Below are positions 42,595 to 54,064 of a stretch of 60,245 nt of DNA, piece by piece. Numbering within the stretch: the stretch's first letter is position 1; each line of letters opens with the position of its first letter. The notes under the pieces were generated by a model, which saw only the letters and a list, made by a program, of their open reading frames with translations, searched no databases and had not been told where the DNA came from. Source of the stretch: Chara braunii (Eukaryota; Streptophyta; Charophyceae; Charales; Characeae); NCBI GenBank assembly GCA_003427395.1, contig BFEA01000091.1, positions 2,466,977 to 2,527,221 on the forward strand, given 5' to 3'. Position numbers and translations under genes: made by a program.

Positions 42595-44000
42595 GTAATG
42601 CAAGGATTATATTGTTCTTTGTCTTGTGCTTGAGCTGTTTTCCTTGTCCTTCCTCCTTTTTTCCCTTCCCCAGTTCTCCATTATCCCTTTTGTCTTTGCA
42701 GAATGATAACTATTGCTTGACGATTGGATGCATGGATGAAAGGAGTGTGGCATGTGGACCTGACTATGCAGACGTTGAGATAATGAAGACAGCGTGTTGA
42801 GACTGACTGACGGTGATGGTCTTTCCCCTCTCACCCCTTTTTCCGGAGTATCTGCGGTAGCTCTCTGTAATCCAGTAGTGTCCTTCTTCCCGCTGCTACA
42901 GGAACCAAAGGCGACAAGTCCGTTAGTGGGACGTAAGAGAAGCAACGACACAGAGGTATCACCGTTACTTTATCCCTGAGGACACTTGTTGTTCTGCTGT
43001 TCTTGGCTCGGGGTTCATCATCGTGGAGACCAAATTTCCCCCATTCCCTGGCCGTCAGTCGCTCCCTTGTGGCCGCAGACCTCATGCTCTGAGTGTGGGC
43101 ACAAGCAATATTACAGGCACCTTGGGTTCACCTATTAGGTATGCAGCGACGTGCACGACTAGGTTTGGTGCACTGCATTAAGAGCGTCCACCTCAGACTC
43201 CGATGGCCTGTGGCTATACTCCGAACACCATTAAGAGTGTCTCCAATGAGTGTAGGCGCAAGGAATATCACCCGCTCGTTGGGTTGCATACCTCATAGTA
43301 TACCTCAGACCCTGATGGCCTGCGACTACATTCAGAGCATCCACAACCAGGTCTGGCACACTCCATTGAGAGTGTCCACCTCAGACTCTGAACTCTGCAA
43401 AGAGCTATGCAACCTGATATATACTCCAGAACCCTTTGGTTGCGGAAAGAGGCGACACACTGGCTGTAGTGAGAATTGGTCCCGCCACCTATGCATTTGA
43501 ATCCCTATTCTGTCCTCGGAACGACTCATAACGTTGCATTCTTGTCCCTCTCCCTCTTACAGGTTGCTTCTCTACCTCAATCTATCGTTTGCTTACCATG
43601 ATAGACCCGGCACCGCAGATCTCAGTTCCGATCTGGGACTCCACTCCCATTTCCTAAAAATTCCAGACTTTCTCGGCCTATACTCACTTCAACCAGAAAC
43701 TAGTGCTGGTGTGCATTTTGGTCGTCACCCCTGCCCCCCCGCCCCCCTCCCTTCTCTCATTTTCCCACAGGGATCATTAGGTACCAGCTGTATATTCTCT
43801 GTTATCTATAGACGACTAGTATCTCCTAAACCACCAGTATTTGGCCCATACATGCACCGCAGGCCCCTCACAGCGACTTTCAGGGACCGTGAATGCAACA
43901 AAGGCCATGGATGAGAATTGGTTTAATCCCTTCAAATCCCCAGCCTCTCTCTTACTTTTTGTTTTTCACCCCCTCAAATTTACTTTCGCTACCTACCTAC
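42290..44000. other. Intergenic stretch, no gene recognised
   Basis: It has a GA microsatellite at 42559-42590 and degenerate repeats at 43180-43390, where GAGNGTCCACCTCAGACTC and CTGATGGCCTGNGNCTA recur. AAACCACCAGTATTTGGCCC at 43830 is an isolated end of the AACCACCAGTAC family. Confidence 0.5.
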
Positions 44001-44006
44001 CACTAC

Positions 44007-44171
44007 TCTAAACCACCAGTACTTTTGACCCCTCCCCTGCCGAGCCTGGAAACACAAAAATGAACTGCAGGTCACTTTTGGCTTGTGCTGCCAGCCATTT
44101 TGCTCCAGGAGGACAGTCCCCAAAATTTCCAGCATATATGTGAATAGCTGTCAAACATAGGGGTGGTTTAA
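44007..44171. mobile_element. TIR element, AACCACCAGTACTT family, with paralogous empty site
   Basis: It starts TAAACCACCAGTACTTTTGA and ends GGGGTGGTTTA. Flanks on both sides (CCTACCACTACTC on the left, ACAGGGGACCCCTG and AGCATAGCT on the right) are found joined at 55160-55195, without the element. Internal words match 39555-39762. Confidence 0.7.
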
Positions 44172-44487
44172 GCTCGTACAGGGGACCCCTGGAAGCATAG
44201 CTACCTCTCACAATCGGGGGGATGCATGTTGGCCCCTGCCCTAAGCACCGGTGGTCAAGAAGTAGGGCAGGGCCGCCACAGTGAGACGGGGGGGAAACGG
44301 CTGACGCAAAGACTCAGCCCTTTATCAAGAGCTGCGACGGCCATCTATTTCCCCCAACCCCATTGAATAACGGCAGTGTCTAAGGTCAACATTATCCCAC
44401 ACACTGAACACAACCCACGTGCGCGTGCACGCACACACCCTCTGTTGGCTAAGACCCTACCAATACCACTCAGGGGGAGTAACCCAA

Positions 44488-44600
44488 CTATCTCAGTTGG
44501 TTGGCAGGAAGCGTGCCCCAGGCAATGATCAGTGGGGATTGAACCCTCAACGTCGCTGAATGCCACCTGTGTGGAGTGGCTCTTTCTTCTTTTTCTTTTC
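44488..44600 (+). mobile_element. Possible tRNA-headed SINE
   Basis: ACTATCTCAGTTGGTTGGCA resembles an A box with D arm. GTGGGGATTGAACCCT resembles a T arm and B box at about tRNA spacing, followed by a T-rich end. There is only one copy and no poly(A) tail. Confidence 0.35.
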
Positions 44601-46384
44601 AACTAAACACACTCCGGCCCTCGTATTATGGGGCCAACAGCCCAGTTAATTATCACCGACAAGCATGGAAGACACAGCTCAAAGCAAGAAAGATGAAAAA
44701 GAGAATTTGCTGAGACAAGGGCACCGGAGTCCACGACACCAAGAAAGCCGAACGTATGTTATCCTGTCATGTCTAAGTGCCTCAACCTCCCCTCATATGT
44801 CTACTCCTTACATTTCCCGATGTAATCTCAGTCCTATCATGCAACACTGTTGTTTTTCGTGCAGTCCCAATACCTCCATTCCTCCTAGTAATCCTCTTGG
44901 CCAACAAACATTTCCTCTTCTTCCCCTCCTTCCCCTTTTCACCTGACCTATTCTACCCTTTTTAACTATCCTGCCCCCGACTCCTTGATATAGCACTACC
45001 TGCATCCCCATCTGACAACCCCCCTTGTTGTTAAGCACCACAGCCCATGCTTAGCACGACACCAACTCAGGCTCGTTCGATCGAACTGGCAGCTTAAACA
45101 AGCAGTGTTGCACAGCACTACAGGGGGATTACACAGACACAGGTCAGTTCCGATCGGTGAGGCGGTGGCACCAGGTAGGCCCAAGCCCACAACGGTTTCG
45201 GTGCAGCGGTATTTCAAACCACCACTACCTTTTACTACGGTCCTGGTCGCCAAGAGGGCCTGGCCCTTTTTCCAGTTCCTTGCATCAGATTGGTGATCAG
45301 ACCGCCGCAGGTTACTCCCACGATCTGGCATGGGTTAGCCCGATTTCTCACTACTGGAGCTGCCAGTGCTCCCCAAACTATTGTGTCCAACCTGTGCCTC
45401 TTGCCAGATGTTGAACCACACAAAATTGTGGCAGCAAGTTATGGGCGCACATGGAAAATCCATCGTGCTGACCTGCACCTTCAGGATTGCAATCGAAAGG
45501 TCCAGGTCGGTCGGTGGCCACGAAAGCCAACTCCTTTTCTGGCCATGCTACCAGACCAGTACACAAGCTCCGCACAACCAGCACGGCTCCCGGGCGTGCA
45601 GACCTGAATTAATCATCCAGCCTGAAGAAAATAACACCAGAGCCTCTTTTTGACCAATGACACCAAAATCTGACATGGTACCAATATGCCCACAGTGTGT
45701 GACAGAAAACAGACTGCGGGTCTGATACTCGGACTGCTAGCAGCCATGTCAGTTGTCTGATGCAAAACAGACTGCAGGTCTGTTCCCAAACAGATGGCAG
45801 CCATGTCCGATTTATTCTTTTTTTTTTCACTTGATTTTTGTTGTTACATCTCTTCGCTTTTTTTTCTCTCTCTTTGTCTGTTTTATATGCGCTTTTAAAT
45901 GTCTCAAACTGCGGCCCGTTCTCATGGCCCTCTGACAGAGGCCATGCGGCCCGAGCGGGCCCGGTTTGAGGTGTCCTCCCCTTGTCCCTCCAGGCCCATG
46001 CCGACCCTTTGGTTTCACGAGGCTTATACAGCCGCACTGGTGTGGTTTAACTTGCAGCAGGAGCACCCTGGAAAGGTAGGGCTGCTGCACCCTGGAAAGG
46101 TAGGACATGATTGTACTTCGCCAATTCTACTAAGTGCACCAAAAGGAGACCTTCCCAGAACCTCTAGCTCGCACCTTGGGAAGGATGGGCCTGCTGGCAG
46201 CTCAGGGGCATCAGAAATCCCAGACCATAGTGTACTCATGGCAGCAGGTACCTATTGGTAAAAAAGCTTCAAGTAGTGAATACTTTTGAACATCGCTCTG
46301 CTTGAAGTTACACCGTAGTAGCCGCAGAAACTGCTAATACTCCCGTACATTACATGGTCATTGGATCAGTACCTCTGGGCCTCC
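44601..46384. other. Intergenic stretch, no gene recognised
   Basis: It has short duplications such as ACAGACTGC(G/A)GGTCTG and CAGCCATGTC at 45710-45805 and CACCCTGGAAAGGTAGG at 46063 and 46088. No protein similarity was seen. Confidence 0.5.
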
Positions 46385-46466
46385 GCCCTCCTTCATGCAA
46401 GCACAGACTCGAACCGGCGACCTTGGCCTCGAGAGCCAAGTATCATAACCACTACAGCCAGGACAC
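46262..46466 (-). mobile_element. tRNA-headed SINE, same head as 20143
   Basis: On the minus strand TGGCTGTAGTGGTTATGATA (A box) and GCCGGTTCGAGTCTGTG (B box) share their order with 20143-20220, including TCCTGGCT before and GTGCTTGCA after. The body diverges, and the tail region ends in a short T/A patch near 46262. The far end is approximate. Confidence 0.6.
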
Positions 46467-47095
46467 GCTGTTCAAAAGTTGAACCATACCGGCCATGATA
46501 TCCGTGCCACCCCTGCAAGGCTGTAGTGTCCACGCTCAACGTACACCATACACGCCATCACATGGACGCTAGCAATCACCGCACATTTCGCTCCAAGTAG
46601 CACATGACCCGCATCGGTAGTGTAGCCCGCTTACTTATGCGGGAATTTAACTGCCCGCCAGCTCATGGGAGCTTTCCAATGTTGCACCTGGCTCTGTCCT
46701 CTGGGTAGTCCCTCGAGGGCACATCGCACCAACGAACACAATGGTTGCTACAGCATCAACGAACACGAGTGCAGGGCAGATCGGCTAGTCCCTCGAGGCC
46801 ATCAGATAAATGATGAATGTCACAGAGCTGTTGCTACTAGTTAGCAGGGTCAAAGAGTCACCCCGCAATCGCACCTCCCACCCGCTCAATGAATCCCCCG
46901 TTTTTTCGGGGCATTCATTGCTGACAGACTGTGCACTTCCACAGTAAATTGTTACAAACTTTGTAATGGGACGCCGGACCGGTTTTCCAGCAGGTGCGGC
47001 TCCCCACCAATGGAACGGAGCCTCCAGTGATACTACTAGGTGGGGCTGCTCGTATCATCCCCTCCCCCCCTAGTGGCCGTCGCCTGTGGTCTTTT
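46467..47095. other. Intergenic stretch, no gene recognised
   Basis: No feature was supported. GTCCCTCGAGG occurs twice (about 46709 and 46788). Confidence 0.5.
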
Positions 47096-47097
47096 TC

Positions 47098-47255
47098 TTA
47101 AACCACAAGTACTAGGCCAGACTATCGGCCGTAGAAAAAAATAGAGTAGAAACATTTCTAGTCGGATGAATTTGGGCACTACTGTGGTGGCCCACGCATT
47201 TCCTAAAATTGTGGCTTGTTAACGGGCACGACTTTAGGAAGTACTGGTGGTTCAA
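47098..47255. mobile_element. TIR element, AACCACCAGTACT family
   Basis: The left end CTTAAACCACAAGTACTAGG and the reverse complement of the right end CTTGAACCACCAGTACTTCC enclose about 158 bp. There is no coding capacity. Confidence 0.65.
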
Positions 47256-47518
47256 GAAAGGAGGCGGTGTGTGGGGTGCGGGGAAGAGACGGGGAGGACT
47301 TTCCACCTTATACTGGAGCTCCCCTCGCAAAATATTTCATGTATTGAAGGACACATCATACATTAGTAGTTTGTGATGATCTTTCCAAGCAAGCTCAAGG
47401 TTATATGCAAATGTCTCTTTTACGAAGACGTCCTCCAGAATGTGAAGCTTACCCAGGAGATGTTTTTTTATTTGAACTCTCACTTATTAGCAAGAGCTGC
47501 TTTCAACTGCTGCTTGAA
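47256..47518. other. Intergenic stretch, no gene recognised
   Basis: Nothing was recognised. Confidence 0.5.
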
Positions 47519-47690
47519 ATGGCTCACAGTTGGACAGTTGGTACACAAATGAACTGTTGAAACACAGACCCCAAATTGGAACCCAGACAACTCTCGAACA
47601 GAGTATAATAACCGTGAATTACCTCGGGCCGGTCAGCTCAATGATGCTCTCTCTCACTGCCGTCACCCTTCCAAAAAACACACAGAGAAT
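47519..47690 (+). mobile_element. tRNA-headed SINE
   Basis: ACAGTTGGTACACAAATGAA and CTGTTGAAACACAGACC match the heads at 2461 and 14681. The body TGAATTACCTCGGGCCGGTC plus AGCTCAATGATG and CTGCCGTCACCC matches 14681 and the minus-strand copy at 19713. It ends in an A-rich stretch. Confidence 0.7.
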
Positions 47691-47807
47691 GATAAAGAAG
47701 ATCCTGGAACAAATCCTGGAAAAGTGACTGAATACACTGCACAGTGCACACAGGATTACGCGAGAACATCCTTCGCAGAACGAGCATTTACCACAAGCAA
47801 AATTCTG

Positions 47808-48180
47808 GTGTGACCGAACGCCATCAAGCATGAAACCTACTGAGCTAGCCGACCCGTGCCGATTTCTCTGCTCGTTAGCGCAAATCAAGGGCATCAACAT
47901 TTCCACCATTCAAAGTAAAGAAGTGAATGCAAAGGCCACCCCAGCGAGCTACCAACGTTGGCTAGCCCTGGCCATCCTCCCAGGCCACCGAAAGTCACGA
48001 CAAAGGGAATTATTAGAGCCCAGCACCACCACCGTGCCGCTCAAGCACGAAACCTACCGAGCTAGCCGATCCGGCGCATCAAATGGGTCGTTAGCCATGC
48101 CGTGCCAATTTCTCTGCTCATTACAGCAAAAACCAAGGGCATCAACATTTCCCCCCATTCAAGTAAAAAAGCAGCACACA
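47808..48180. repeat. 216-bp-period tandem duplication
   Basis: CAAGCANGAAACCTAC(T/C)GAGC starts copies at 47826 and 48042. Both continue through TGCCNATTTCTCTGCTC and AAGGGCATCAACATTTCC. The plus frame stays open across both, but no protein family is recognised. Confidence 0.85.
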
Positions 48181-49670
48181 AAAAGGCGTAACACGATTTC
48201 CCTGAGAACCACCACAATGCTAACCGACAAACCACAGACCGAAAGGTCACCCAGTATCCATGGATTACACCAGAACAGACAGTTACACTTCAATAAATAA
48301 AAAAATAAAAAAAATAAAATAAAAAAACAGACAGTTACACTTAACTGGACTTCAGAGAGATGCCCACTACTGCCTTCACGCAACGGCGGCACCGCATATA
48401 AAACAGACAGTCATTGTTGTATCAAGATTGAAATGATCTGCAAACACAGCTTAGACGACCGTGCATTCTATTCAGGTGATGATGGTAATAGCTTGTCCCC
48501 CTAAAAGCACCAAATCTCCGATTGTCAGTAGCCAGTTACATGCAGATCCCCACTCATCAAAGTTAGTATTTGGACTCTCAAATGTCAGTAACCTGCCAAG
48601 CCGTATGACACTGAGGTATGTTACAAGCACCTCTGGAGGTTCTTGCAAACAAGTCTTTTCTGTCACTATGATCTGCAAATGCTGGGGAGAAGGAAAAAAA
48701 AATAAATAAACAGAAAGGTCACACCGCGGTCGCACCGCTATGATAACCAAGAAAAAGAAAGACCTACCTACATTCTACACACCTCACCTCTGAGAACCAG
48801 TTTCTTAGAAACCCCTGGTTTTTTTTTTTTGTTCTTTTTTTCCTTGAATAGAAAGTACGTTCCAATGCGTAGTGCGTACGTTGACTTCGTGCGTTTTTTT
48901 TTTTTTCAGCGTAAGTTGAATTCGTATATACGTTGTATCCGAAAAGAATCGTACGTACACTGTACTCGGAGTGTGCAGAATTTCAATTTCTTAAAATTGT
49001 AATGCACACAACTTTTGCCTTGAGAATCCCGTGGAAATTCGCAACACAAAATCGAGAAAAGAATGAACAGAGAAATACAAGTATTTATTTTATGGTAGAG
49101 ACTCCGGTTTGCTTTCTTTTTTTAATTTTTTAAAAATGACGATTTTGTCTGACACTTGAAAAGATCCAGGGGAAAAAAAAGGACGTACTCCATTGGCATA
49201 CAAACAACTTGTGCATGAGGGTCTCGTCAAAAATTCACAGCCAAATTCTAGAAGAAAACAAAACGACCATTCGGTACCAAGGTCCCAAAAAAGTTTCTCT
49301 GAAGTTCATTCATGACATATTGCATTCCAATACAACATACCTCGTACGTTCTATTCGCACATACAATGCACACGTTTTATTTTTTTCGGATTAAGACGGC
49401 AGTCTCCGGTCCCCAGATGGCCATTTTGCGGCCGACAGTACCCAACCGTCACCACCGTCCCTAATGTGTCTTTCCCTACCAATGCCAGCACTGCGACTCA
49501 GCAGTGCACAACAAAGAACGTTTTCCCAGGCACGAACGGCACATTTTTTTTCTGCAAATGACTGCGTATGCCATTACAGCCCCGTCCGCTCACAGTCGCA
49601 TACCTGCATTCCTCTGGATACAACGTCCTATAATCACAAACAGTTTTTTTTTCCCTATCCGACAAAGTCA
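48181..49670. other. Intergenic stretch, no gene recognised
   Basis: It holds A-rich patches at 48297-48327 and T-rich patches near 48820-48905. No exon was recognised. Confidence 0.5.
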
Positions 49671-49673
49671 TGG

Positions 49674-49905
49674 TGATCATTTGTTGCATCCTGACGAACC
49701 CGGTCCTCATGTGGTGTTGTATTCAGGGGAAGACAGTAGTGTGAACATGGCATGGCTTCCCATACCAGGGAACACACTCACGACCTGATGATCATTTGTT
49801 GTGTCCTGACGAATCTGGCCATTATGTGGTGTTGTATTCAGGGGAAGACAGTAGTGTGAACATGGCATGGTTTCCCATACCAGGAAACGCACTAGCCACC
49901 CGATA
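49674..49905. repeat. 125-bp tandem duplication
   Basis: TGATCATTTGTTG starts copies at 49674 and 49799. Both run through GTGGTGTTGTATTCAGGGGA and ACATGGCATGG. The string GGGGAAGACAGTAGT resembles the end of the TACCGTCTTC element family, so a decayed element may have been duplicated. Confidence 0.85.
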
Positions 49906-50093
49906 CAACACATTTCAACATCTAAATCGACGCAGGCCATATGTATGCTCCGTGAAGATCGAGATGTGAATTTGAGTTGACCTCAATATGATCCAATGGA
50001 CAGTCGGACAAGCAGATGATCACAAAGACGCCAACAACAAAAATAAGGCAGATGAACACGAAGGCGCCAACAAACAAAAATAAGGCAGACATG

Positions 50094-50176
50094 TCCTTAG
50101 GGACATCCGTTAAAATTGGAACGATGCAGAGAAGATTAGCATCGCCCCTGCGCTGGATGACAAACATAAAAAAAAA
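50094..50176 (+). pseudogene. U6: 3'-truncated U6 snRNA retropseudogene
   Basis: It has GTCCTTAGGGACATCCGTTA, then AATTGGAACGATGCAGAGAA, GATTAGCATCGCCCCTGCGC and GGATGACAAACAT, and then nine A instead of the U6 3' end. The truncation joined to an A-run fits internal priming or template switching during retrotransposition. A 37-bp tandem duplication (GGCGCCAACAAACAAAAATA-like) lies just upstream at 50015-50090. Confidence 0.88.
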
Positions 50177-50361
50177 GGAGAGAGAGACATAATGAACGGA
50201 GCACTTCAGAAATGAGTGGGACAATCACTGAGGAGAGCAGATAATGTAGGCTCTGCTACCATGATACAAGGAGAGGCCAAGAGTTACAAGGAAGAGTACA
50301 CTGACGGACATAAGCAAACTACAAGTGCTACTGCACTGAATAACATGCACAAAACACAAGT

Positions 50362-50482
50362 GAGAGAGTACAAGCTGAAGAAAAGAAAATGCACAGAGTA
50401 CAAGCTGAAGAAAAGAAAATGCACAAGAGTACAAGCTGAAGAAAAGAAAATGCACAAGAGTACAAGCTGAAGAAACTGAACA
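50362..50482. repeat. 30-bp minisatellite, about four copies
   Basis: GAGTACAAGCTGAAGAAAAG plus AAAATGCACA(A) repeats about four times. It encodes Lys/Glu-rich peptides in the open frames, but no gene context supports coding. Confidence 0.9.
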
Positions 50483-51383
50483 AACTTCAAGTGAGAGCAC
50501 AGTGAAAAACTTGGGACAACCTAAAAGCGAAATCGCACTGAAGAGAATGCACAGCGAGAGGGATTGCAAAATGCATGCCACACTCCATGAGATCAAAACA
50601 TGCAAGCAAGCACGCAAACCCACACACATATGCTGAAGAAGAAACCAAACTCAGCTACTCCCATAGAAAGCCAGCCGCAGCTTTTTTCAGATCACACGGA
50701 AATCGCAACAACACTCTTCTCGGAAAAGCCTCCACCTCCTTATCTCAAACCCTCGCTTGGCTGCACCAAGAACAATTAACCGCCATGCCACCATCAAAAA
50801 TTGCACAGCAACAGAAAGGCCGTTCGCTTGGAGAGCTACCGCTCCCTTCCCAACGTTGCTTGCCTAATCTTTGCATCCACCAGGTGACCTCCTCAACACA
50901 CACACCCGTCGGTTATTGGGGTATCTATCGCAAGCAACAATTGGTTACATCCAGCAGCAGTCCAGCACCTTCCATGAGAGAGAGAAAGAGAGAGAGGAAA
51001 GAACCTGTCTTCGATCTCGTGAAACTGCTGTTTGGTAGGAAGCAACCTTTCAGGCCTCGACAAAACTTCCATGCGATAAGGTGTACCACCCTCCTCCAGG
51101 TCCCGGAGAAAACGGCAAACACTCATCTTCTGGACTGCAAGAACACCCCCCACCGCTATTCACGGAACACCCCCATAACTCTGAGTGAGCTCTCTCCGGT
51201 TACACTAAGTGGTTAACCAGCGCGGGTTGCTACGGGACAAAAGAGACGCCGTGAGGGAAGCATCTCCCTTGGGCGCAGTCTTGCATTTCAGGCTCATCAA
51301 AAGGACCAATCGGCAAAACTTCAAGAGTACGACAGTTCTTTCCTCCGCCAACATAACTTCGACACCTTCAGCAACTGCTGTCC
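50483..51383. other. Downstream flank of STT3, no gene recognised
   Basis: A plus-strand open frame at 50575-51216 has no recognisable domain. STT3 3' UTR should lie here on the minus strand, but its end was not determined. Confidence 0.5.
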
Positions 51384-51513
51384 TCACCATCTGTTGTCCA
51401 AAGGTTTGACTTTATAGATGCGGACGATCCAGTTCTGCGATGTGAAAGCCTCCTCTACATACTCCAGGTTGAAATCCTTCCGACCTATCTCCGCTCCACG
51501 AGCGCGATCAAAA
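51384..51513 (-). CDS. STT3: STT3 terminal exon
   Basis: 130 nt encode [38 protein letters not shown] and DNRW followed by TGA at 51384-51386. The acceptor is GCATGTGCAG. The C-terminal WIVRIYKVK is a conserved STT3 ending. Confidence 0.95.
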
Positions 51514-54015
51514 CTGCACATGCAAGATCATCAATCGCGCAAGACCATTAATAACTTGAAACTGCTTCACATTAAAAAATATATATAAAAATAGAAAGAA
51601 AGAAAAAAGATGCATAATCTGAAAAAAAAAACTACCCAAAGCCACAATCAGGCATGGCACATGCGGGATCATCCATCACACGAGATCATCGAAAACTCCT
51701 AATGGCTTGATAAGAAGCACAACAATGTCACAATCAGAGAGACAGAAAAACACACAACAGACCCCGTCTGTAAGAAAAATCAGCAAGGGGACCAAAAAGC
51801 CAGGTTGAAAGAAAACATTCAGCCAGAAATATTGTCATGCAAATTTGGCAGCAATCAAGGTCTACGATAGTTTTTTTTTTTTCAATCTGCCAAAGGAAAT
51901 TTCATTAAAAAAAAAAAAAAACAATAGTGCCAGAAGCTTTGGTGCTGATAGCCTGATACTCAAACTGTTCCCAAGATGGAGTGTGACATCTTTCATAATC
52001 GAAGAAGAAATTTCAAAACCAACCCATTGGAATCCTGAGAATTGCACCCCAGTCCCTCTCACAACCATCCATGTACAGATCACACAGATCACGCACCTAT
52101 GGCCATGACTGCTATACGCAAACTCTTTAATAGGGAGCAAACGAATGAAGCTTTGTATTTTCTTTTTTTTCTTCTTTAAAAAAAAAAAAAAGGNACCATG
52201 CACTTGTGCCCTTTTCAATAAAAAATGCTAACCAACAGCAAAAGGGTTATCTGCACAGGCAAACTAGAGCAAAATCAGAGGCTGGAAGACTGAGCCCTGC
52301 TTGCTGCAAAATGAGATGAGAGGTGAGAGGTGACAGGTGACACTCACCCTGGACCGTGATTATATTCTGTCCTCATTTCTCCAAATCGGTAATAGCACAT
52401 CTTATACCTGCACCAAATGGAAAGAGGCAAAGGATCAATAGGGGTGTGCAAGAGCATCAGAAAGCGCACATTGCTCTTGATACCGCCTTGCCAGCGAACA
52501 TGCGGCATTTTCAGGTCTGCAACGGAATAACCAGACTCTGCTCTCGCACGAGGTGCAGCAAACACAGATTGCGATAAGGCGAGAGAGGTCATAAGACTCG
52601 TAACTGATCAAAACATTTCCCGGCCAACAGGTTGCGGATCTAGTGGCAAGGTTTTACCACAACAAGAGTTGGCTCTGAAGAACCAGAAATTCGTCAATCA
52701 CACAAAAACCAAGAACCAACAAAGACATTCCACCCACTTCATTGTGTACCACGTCCTACCTGTGAACCAGCACGGGAAGGATGGAGATCCGAGTGCGTGC
52801 TGGACACAGTGTACTTGTTCACCAACATGGAGATCGTTTTTTTTTGGGGGGGGAGGGGGGGGAGGGGGGGGGAGAAAGGAACATGAAAGCAGAATGAAGA
52901 ATACTTCAGATCTAGTCCCCGATGACTAACTCTACACCCCTGTAGTCAGAAAGTCATTGGTGCTAAACTGAACTTAGGAAATCTCCCACATGAATACACT
53001 AAGGTCACAATGTCGCACATTACTACCAAAGATTAGTGCCACGGTGGTCAGAAATGAGCGCTAAGTTGAGCTTGGGAAATCTCCCACATACATACATTAA
53101 GGTCATAATGTTGCAGATTACTACCAAAGATTAATATGCCATGGTGGTTGGTATCCTACATACCCACCCACCCACAATATACGAGTTATCAAAATGTCGA
53201 TAGGATCCTATCAGAACAGATTCCCTTCCAAATGTCATAGACCTGACCACATAACTCCCACTCACTGATTCCTTGAGAGTGCCCTGCCCTGTATATCCGA
53301 CATCGCTTAGGAATTGAAATGTACTAGACACAACCAAACAGCTGAAATGTCAGCAAGAGGCAAGCAGAAGCACAACACAGAAAGAAAGTAGCACAGATTG
53401 GCCATGTGCGCCTATCCACAGACGCACACATAACCATGGAAACAGAAAGAATGCATTAGTGTTCGACTGATGCACAGGGCTTCCCACATCTGTGCAGCTA
53501 GCCAGAATATGCTTACAGATGCATTTGGTAGCACTGACCGGCGGCCGCACACCTGCTATCTAAATCAAACAAGCACTAACAACCTATTCAAAACAGAAAC
53601 ACAAAGCATGTGTGAATGCATGTATGCACAGCCATATTCACAATTTCCCATCTTCTAGCAGCAGCACATACGATCGTCTCCCCTGCAAGGAACTTCTTTC
53701 ACAGTAAAAACCAATGAAAGGTCAATCAACAAAGTGCTCTGCTGGTTAATCAACAAAGCGATCTGCTGGTAAGTCCAGAGATTTTGCCCAGAGGAGGGCA
53801 GGGGAGGGGGCCGTGCCGCAGGGCGGTGCAGGGAGGGGGGAAAGGGAACAAAAGGAAAATCACCACTCGGACTTTTCCCAGACTTCGGGAGAGAAAGATT
53901 ACAGCAGGGGGTGATGCTTTTTCGGTATTCAGAGCTTGATCCTCACCGACGGAAGGGAAGAGCCTCTGGTAGAGCACGCTGCCGCTCTCTCTACGGATAG
54001 GACTTTCTCTTATTC

Positions 54016-54064
<49 letters not shown>

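Noticed and set aside
47830-48300. 156-residue plus-strand open frame
   Set aside because: It spans a tandem duplication, matches no family and has no splice or start context.
50575-51216. 213-residue plus-strand open frame
   Set aside because: Composition looks random, there is no recognisable domain, and it lies antisense to the STT3 3' flank.
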